From Monarcha castaneiventris obscurior (taxonomy: Eukaryota; Chordata; Aves; Passeriformes; Monarchidae), in NCBI GenBank assembly GCA_026261815.1, contig JAMPIT010000267.1:1-64000 (forward strand): a stretch of DNA of 64,000 nucleotides, read 5' to 3'. A program made the translations under genes and the position numbers. Below the pieces are notes generated by a model. That model was not told the origin of the DNA. It made no database searches and saw only the letters and a list, made by a program, of their open reading frames with translations. Below are positions 58,218-64,000 of the stretch, piece after piece. Position 1 is the first letter of the stretch, and each line of letters opens with the position of its first letter.

Positions 58218-59184
58218 ATGGCGCGTGTGGCGGCAGCTGGGGCCGTACTGGTGGCACTGGTGGTGCTGGGAGCGCCCCCGGCTGCGGGCGCGGAGCTCTC
58301 GGGTGAGCGCGGGGAGGGCGGGACGCGGTGGGAAAGGGGGAAAAGAGGAAAAAAAGGGGGTTTGGGAGCCCTAAATGGAGGGGGAGGCGGAGGGGACCCC
58401 CCAAAGGAAGAGCGGGAGGGGCTGAGGGTTGGGGGAAGGTGGGGAAGGGGTGGGAGAGGGGGGGAAAGTGGGGAAAAGGGGAGGGTGGGACCCAAAACTG
58501 AGCGTGAGGGGGGTGGGGATTGGGGGATTAGTGGGAAAAGGGTGTGAAATAGGGAAAAGGGGGGAATGGGACCCCCAAAGTGATGTGGGGAGCGGCTGGA
58601 GGTGGGAGGGGAGGGGATGTGAAGGGGGAAATGGGGAGAAGGGCGGAAAGGAGGAAGTGGGAGCGCGGGCAGGAGGGTCCCATGGCGGCCGTGGGGCACA
58701 GCGGGTGCGGAGCGGGGATCCGGGGGGGCCCCGGAGCTCGGGGGGTGCTGGGGGGGCACCCCCTGACCTGTGTCCCGCACACTCAGGGGTCTTCCAGGAG
58801 ATGGCGAAGGGTGAGTGTCACTTCATTAACGGCACGGAGAAGGTGAGGTTCGTGGACAGCTACATCTACAACCGGCAGCAGTACGCGAGGTTCGACAGCG
58901 ACGTGGGGCACTACGTGGGGTACACCCCCTTTGGGGAGAAACAGGCCAGGTGCAGGAACAGCAACCCGGAACCGCTCGAGTACAAACGGGCTCAAGTGGA
59001 CACGTACTGCCGGCACAACTACGAGATATCCCCCGTTCATCGTGGACCGCAGAGGTGAGCGTGGGGCAGAGCGTGTCCCCTCGGGCCCTGCCCCGGGAAT
59101 GACCCTGGAGCCCCTCAAAACCTCCCCGGGAATCACCGCAGAGCCCTCAGCCCTCCTTGTGCCCAGCCCCGGGGCCTCTTGTGC

Positions 59185-59770
59185 ATCCCAGTCCCTCCCA
59201 GTGCCCTCCCAGTCCCTCCCAGTCCATCCCAGTCCCTCCCAGTCCATCCCAGTCCATCCCAGTCCCTCCCAGTGACATCCCAATCCATCCCAGTCCATCC
59301 CAGTCCCTCCCAGTCCATCCCAGTCCATCCCAGTCCATCCCAATCCATCCCAATCCATCCAACTCTCTCCCAGTCCATCCCAGTCTCCCCCAGTGCCCCC
59401 CCGCGTGTCCATCCCGCCCGCGCGTGGAGCTGCCGCCCCTCAGCCAATCAGAGCGCGTCTCTCTGATGACTCATCAGTTGCCAGGCAGACCCGCAGCGCC
59501 GAGTGCCCCGCGCGGGACTCTGCCAGTGCCGCGCGCTTCATTCCCAGTCCCTCCCAGTAACATCCCAGTAACATCCCAGTGCCCTCCCAGAAACATCCCA
59601 GTGCCATCCCAGTCCCTCCCAGTAACATTCCAGCTCCTCCCAGTGCCACCCCAGTGCCTTCCCAGTGACATCCCAGTCCCTCCTACTGCCATCCCAGTCC
59701 CTCCCGATGCCACACCAGCCCTCCCCCGTCTCTCCCAGTGCCCCCCCAGCTGATCCCAGTGTGTCCCCAC
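59185..59770 (+). repeat. Class II beta intron 2 CCCAGT minisatellite (gene 3)
   Basis: Shorter version of the repeat in genes 1 and 2, on both sides of the conserved core at 59395-59545. Confidence 0.8.
59442..59486 (-). promoter_or_regulatory. Reverse X-Y module in class II beta intron 2 (gene 3)
   Basis: CCAAT box 59444-59448 and TGACTCATCAGTTGCCAGG at 59467-59485; spacing and X-box sequence conserved with genes 1 and 2. Confidence 0.75.
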
Positions 59771-60882
59771 TCTCTCCCAGTGCCCCCCAGCGTGTCCATC
59801 TCGCTGGTGCCCTCGAGCTCCCAGGCCGGGCCCGGCCGCCTGCTGTGCTCCGTGATGGATTTCTACCCTGCGGAGATCCAGGTGAGGTGGTTCCAGGGCC
59901 AGCAGGAGCTCTCGGGGCACGTGGTGGCCACCGACATCGTCCCCAACGGGGACTGGAGCTACCAGCTGCTGGTGCTGCTGGAAATTCCCCCCCAGCGCGG
60001 GGTCAGCTACAGCTGCCAGGTGGAGCACGTCAGCCTGGAGCAGCCCCTGAGGCGGCACTGGGGTACGGCCCGGCCCCCACAGCGCCGGGGGCAGCGGGGG
60101 AGGCACTGGGGGGGCCGGGAGGGGGATTGGGCTGCGCTGGGAGGAACTGGGAGGGAGCGGGAGAGAGGCTGGTTTAAAGTGGGAGAGGGGCTCGGGGGTG
60201 TGGGAGGGCTGGGAAGGGGTTTTTAGGATGCTGGGGAGGGTGGGATGGGGTTTTGGGGGTGGCGGTGGGCGCTGGGAGGGAGTTTGGGGGTGCTGGGTGT
60301 AACTGGGAGGGATTTGAGGGAGCCTGGAGGGGCTGGAAGGAGATCGGGGCTGGAAAAGCGGGGCTTGGGATGAGGTTGGTTGTGCTGGGAAGAGACTGGG
60401 AGGGGTCTTGGTGAGTCCCGGTGGGGCTGGGAAGGGACTGGGAGAGGGTCTGGGGGTCCTGGGGCGGTGGGGGGCAACTGGGAGGGGGCTGTGGGACGCT
60501 GAGAGGGACGGGAGGGGCTTTGGTGGGTGCTGGGGAGGCTGGGAAGGGATTGGGAGGAGGTTTCAGGGGGTGCAGGGTGGGCTGGGGGCGACTGGGAGGG
60601 TGCTTGGAGGAGCTCGGGGTGTGTGTGAGAGGATTTGGGGGGTCCTGAGCCCTGCGGACCCCCCAGAGATGCCGCCGGACGCCGGCCGCAGCAAGATGCT
60701 GACGGGGATCGGGGGCTTCGTGTTGGGCTTTGTCTTCCTGGCGCTGGGGCTCGGCTTCTACCTGCGCAAGAAGGTGAGGGGGGGTCCCGGGGGTCGTGTC
60801 CCCCCTCCCCCGGAGCTGTGCGCTCCCCCCGGGGCCCCCCAGCCCGGTGTCACCCCCTTTTCTCTGCCCACAGAGCTCCTGA

Positions 60883-61032
60883 GCCGCCGGCGGCCGCAGC
60901 CCCTCCCCGTGGCCTCGGGCCCGGCCGGGACCCCCCGCTCCGTCCCCGCGCTGATTTTGGGGGGCTCGTGTGTCCCCCCCAGCCCCGCTGTCACTCTGCC
61001 CCCGCCCGGCTGCTCCCAGTGTTCCCAATAAA
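60883..61032 (+). terminator. Class II beta gene 3 3'UTR and polyadenylation signal
   Basis: AATAAA at 61027-61032, converging on the reverse-strand signal at 61057-61062. Confidence 0.8.
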
Positions 61033-61049
61033 GCTTCCCAGTTCGCCCC

Positions 61050-61910
61050 GGTCCCGTTTATTGGGGGGCGGTGGGGAGGGACTTGGGGGGGCCGCGATTG
61101 GGGGGGCAGAAGGCGGGGATGGATCGGGAATGGGGACCCCCGTGTGTCCCCCCCGTGTCACCCCGCTCTGGGGGGGCCTCGGGAGGCACCTGAAGCCCAG
61201 CACGGCACCCGGCGAAGCCCAAAAGGCGCCGGGACCCCCCTGAGCCCCCCGCCAGGGGAATTTGGGGAGGGGGCGCGTGGGGGGCGCCCAGGCCGGGCCC
61301 AGAGCCCAGCGCTGCCCCAGCCCGAGCTGCCCCGGCTCCATCCCGGCTCCTCCCGCGGGATGCGACCGCCTTGGGAAAAGGGGGGCCAAGGGTGGGCGCT
61401 GGGCCCGGGGGGAGCAGGAGAAGGGATGCAGGAGGAGGAGGAGGAGGGGTGAGGAAGGCGCGGGAGAAGGGCGGAGAGAAGAGCAGGAGGAGGCGGGATG
61501 AGGAAGGAGGAGGAGCGGGAGGAGCGCTGGAGGAGGAGGAGCGGGAGGAAGAGCAGGGAGAGAGAGGAAGAGGAGGAGCAGGAAGAGGCAAAGCGGCAGG
61601 AGAAGCGCGTGGTCGGCGCCCGCTCTGTCCGCCGCGGCCCCGGGAGCATCCCGCAGGTGAGCGGGGAGGGGGAGCTCGGCCCGAATCCCTCGGGGCGTCC
61701 CCCAAACATTGGGGTCCCCCCCCTTTTGAGGCTCGGGCAGGAAGAGGCGGGTGAGCAGCAGCTCCTCGGGGTAGGGCAGGTGCGGGGGGGCTGTGGGGGA
61801 ACATCCCCGTTCTCGGGGGGCTTCTCGCTGAGCAGCAGCGTCGTGAAGGTGCGGCCGGAGCCCGCGGAGGTCACCTGGGCGGGACCCCCGGGCCGGGGCG
61901 TGAGGGGAGG
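61050..61910 (-). other. Unidentified reverse-strand segment, copy 5
   Basis: Same structure as copy 1; minus-strand AATAAA at 61057-61062, purine tract, LLLSEKPPE and PEDLLLTRLF readings, CCCGCCCAG acceptor. Confidence 0.45.
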
Positions 61911-62099
61911 GGGCTTGGGGGGAGTTTGGGGGAGGCTTGGGAGGTTAAGGGGGAGTTTCTGTGCGGGATGGAGGGGTTTTTGGGGGGGGGGTTCGGTGTA
62001 ACTGTGTTATTATTGGTGGTGAGTGCAAGGGGGTGGGGGGATTTGGGCGATTTTAGGGGTTAGAGGAGGGGTTATGGGGTTTTGGGGGAGTGGTGTTTA

Positions 62100-64000
<1,901 letters not shown>

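Larger units (their letters stand above)
58218..60882 (+). pseudogene. MHC class II beta gene 3, frameshift at the end of beta-1 exon
   Basis: Exons 58218-58302, 58787-59054, 59781-60062, 60667-60773 and 60874-60882 with intact splice sites. Beta-1 is the best preserved of the three: GVFQEMAKGECHFINGTEKV, IYNRQQYARFDSDVGHYVG, then QARCRNSNPEPLEYKRAQVD and TYCRHNYE, with both cysteines and the NGT sequon. Two bases are missing in ATATCCCCCGTTCATC (59026-59041; paralogues have GTGTCCACCCCGTTCCTC). The last 11 codons read SPVHRGPQR and the frame entering beta-2 is wrong. An extra Cys (ARCRN) replaces the usual Tyr-Trp. Other exons match genes 1 and 2. The lesion is a single short indel, so a functional allele or assembly error is plausible. 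Confidence 0.85.

Overview
The window is bird DNA, most likely from a songbird, and covers part of the MHC on a microchromosome of the chromosome-16 type. The basis is the gene content: an SLC39A7 (ZIP7) gene, a DRA-like MHC class II alpha gene, three passerine-style class II beta genes (short signal peptide, cytoplasmic tail ending KKSS), and a family of intronless-looking C2H2 zinc-finger genes interleaved with them. Introns and spacers are almost entirely G-rich or C-rich minisatellites. The many long open frames in those repeats are artefacts of repeat units whose length or base bias avoids stop codons.

Layout. 1-15.1 kb: the 3' two thirds of SLC39A7 on the plus strand. Its introns are minisatellite, and in four places the repeat unit has swallowed an exon edge or a whole exon. 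The most striking case is a histidine-rich exon present in four intact, phase-compatible copies plus two decayed ones. 15.1-21.9 kb: gene-free satellite DNA, including a 21-bp TCGCGA repeat and a 36-bp repeat carrying an acceptor/donor-like core. 21.9-30.2 kb: a complete class II alpha gene on the minus strand (four coding exons, 253 codons plus stop). Its introns are repeat-swollen, and five partial copies of the end of its alpha-2 exon lie in the intron that follows that exon. 30.2-30.7 kb: an X-Y box promoter between the alpha gene and the first class II beta gene.

30.7-64.0 kb: an array of five related segments. A full segment consists of (i) an orphan piece of class II alpha (intron 1, exon 1 and promoter), (ii) a class II beta gene, (iii) an unidentified reverse-strand segment ending in its own polyadenylation signal, (iv) a GGCAGCCCC minisatellite, and (v) a zinc-finger gene. 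Segments 1, 4 and 5 are full. Segment 2 lacks the beta gene, and segment 3 keeps only the last beta exon and 3'UTR next to a foreign insertion.

Integrity. The alpha gene reads through intact. All three beta genes have intact promoters and splice sites and apparently identical beta-2 exons, but each carries a different small deletion that shifts the frame of the peptide-binding (beta-1) exon. Zinc-finger genes 1, 3 and 4 are open (9, 9 and 7 fingers). Gene 2 (17 fingers) and gene 5 (truncated by the window end) are frameshifted or stopped. The sequence alone cannot separate real pseudogenes from consensus indel errors in a GC-rich assembly. The two alpha exon-1 copies in segments 4 and 5 have both lost their ATG, so the alpha chain has one functional gene here while beta and zinc-finger genes multiplied.
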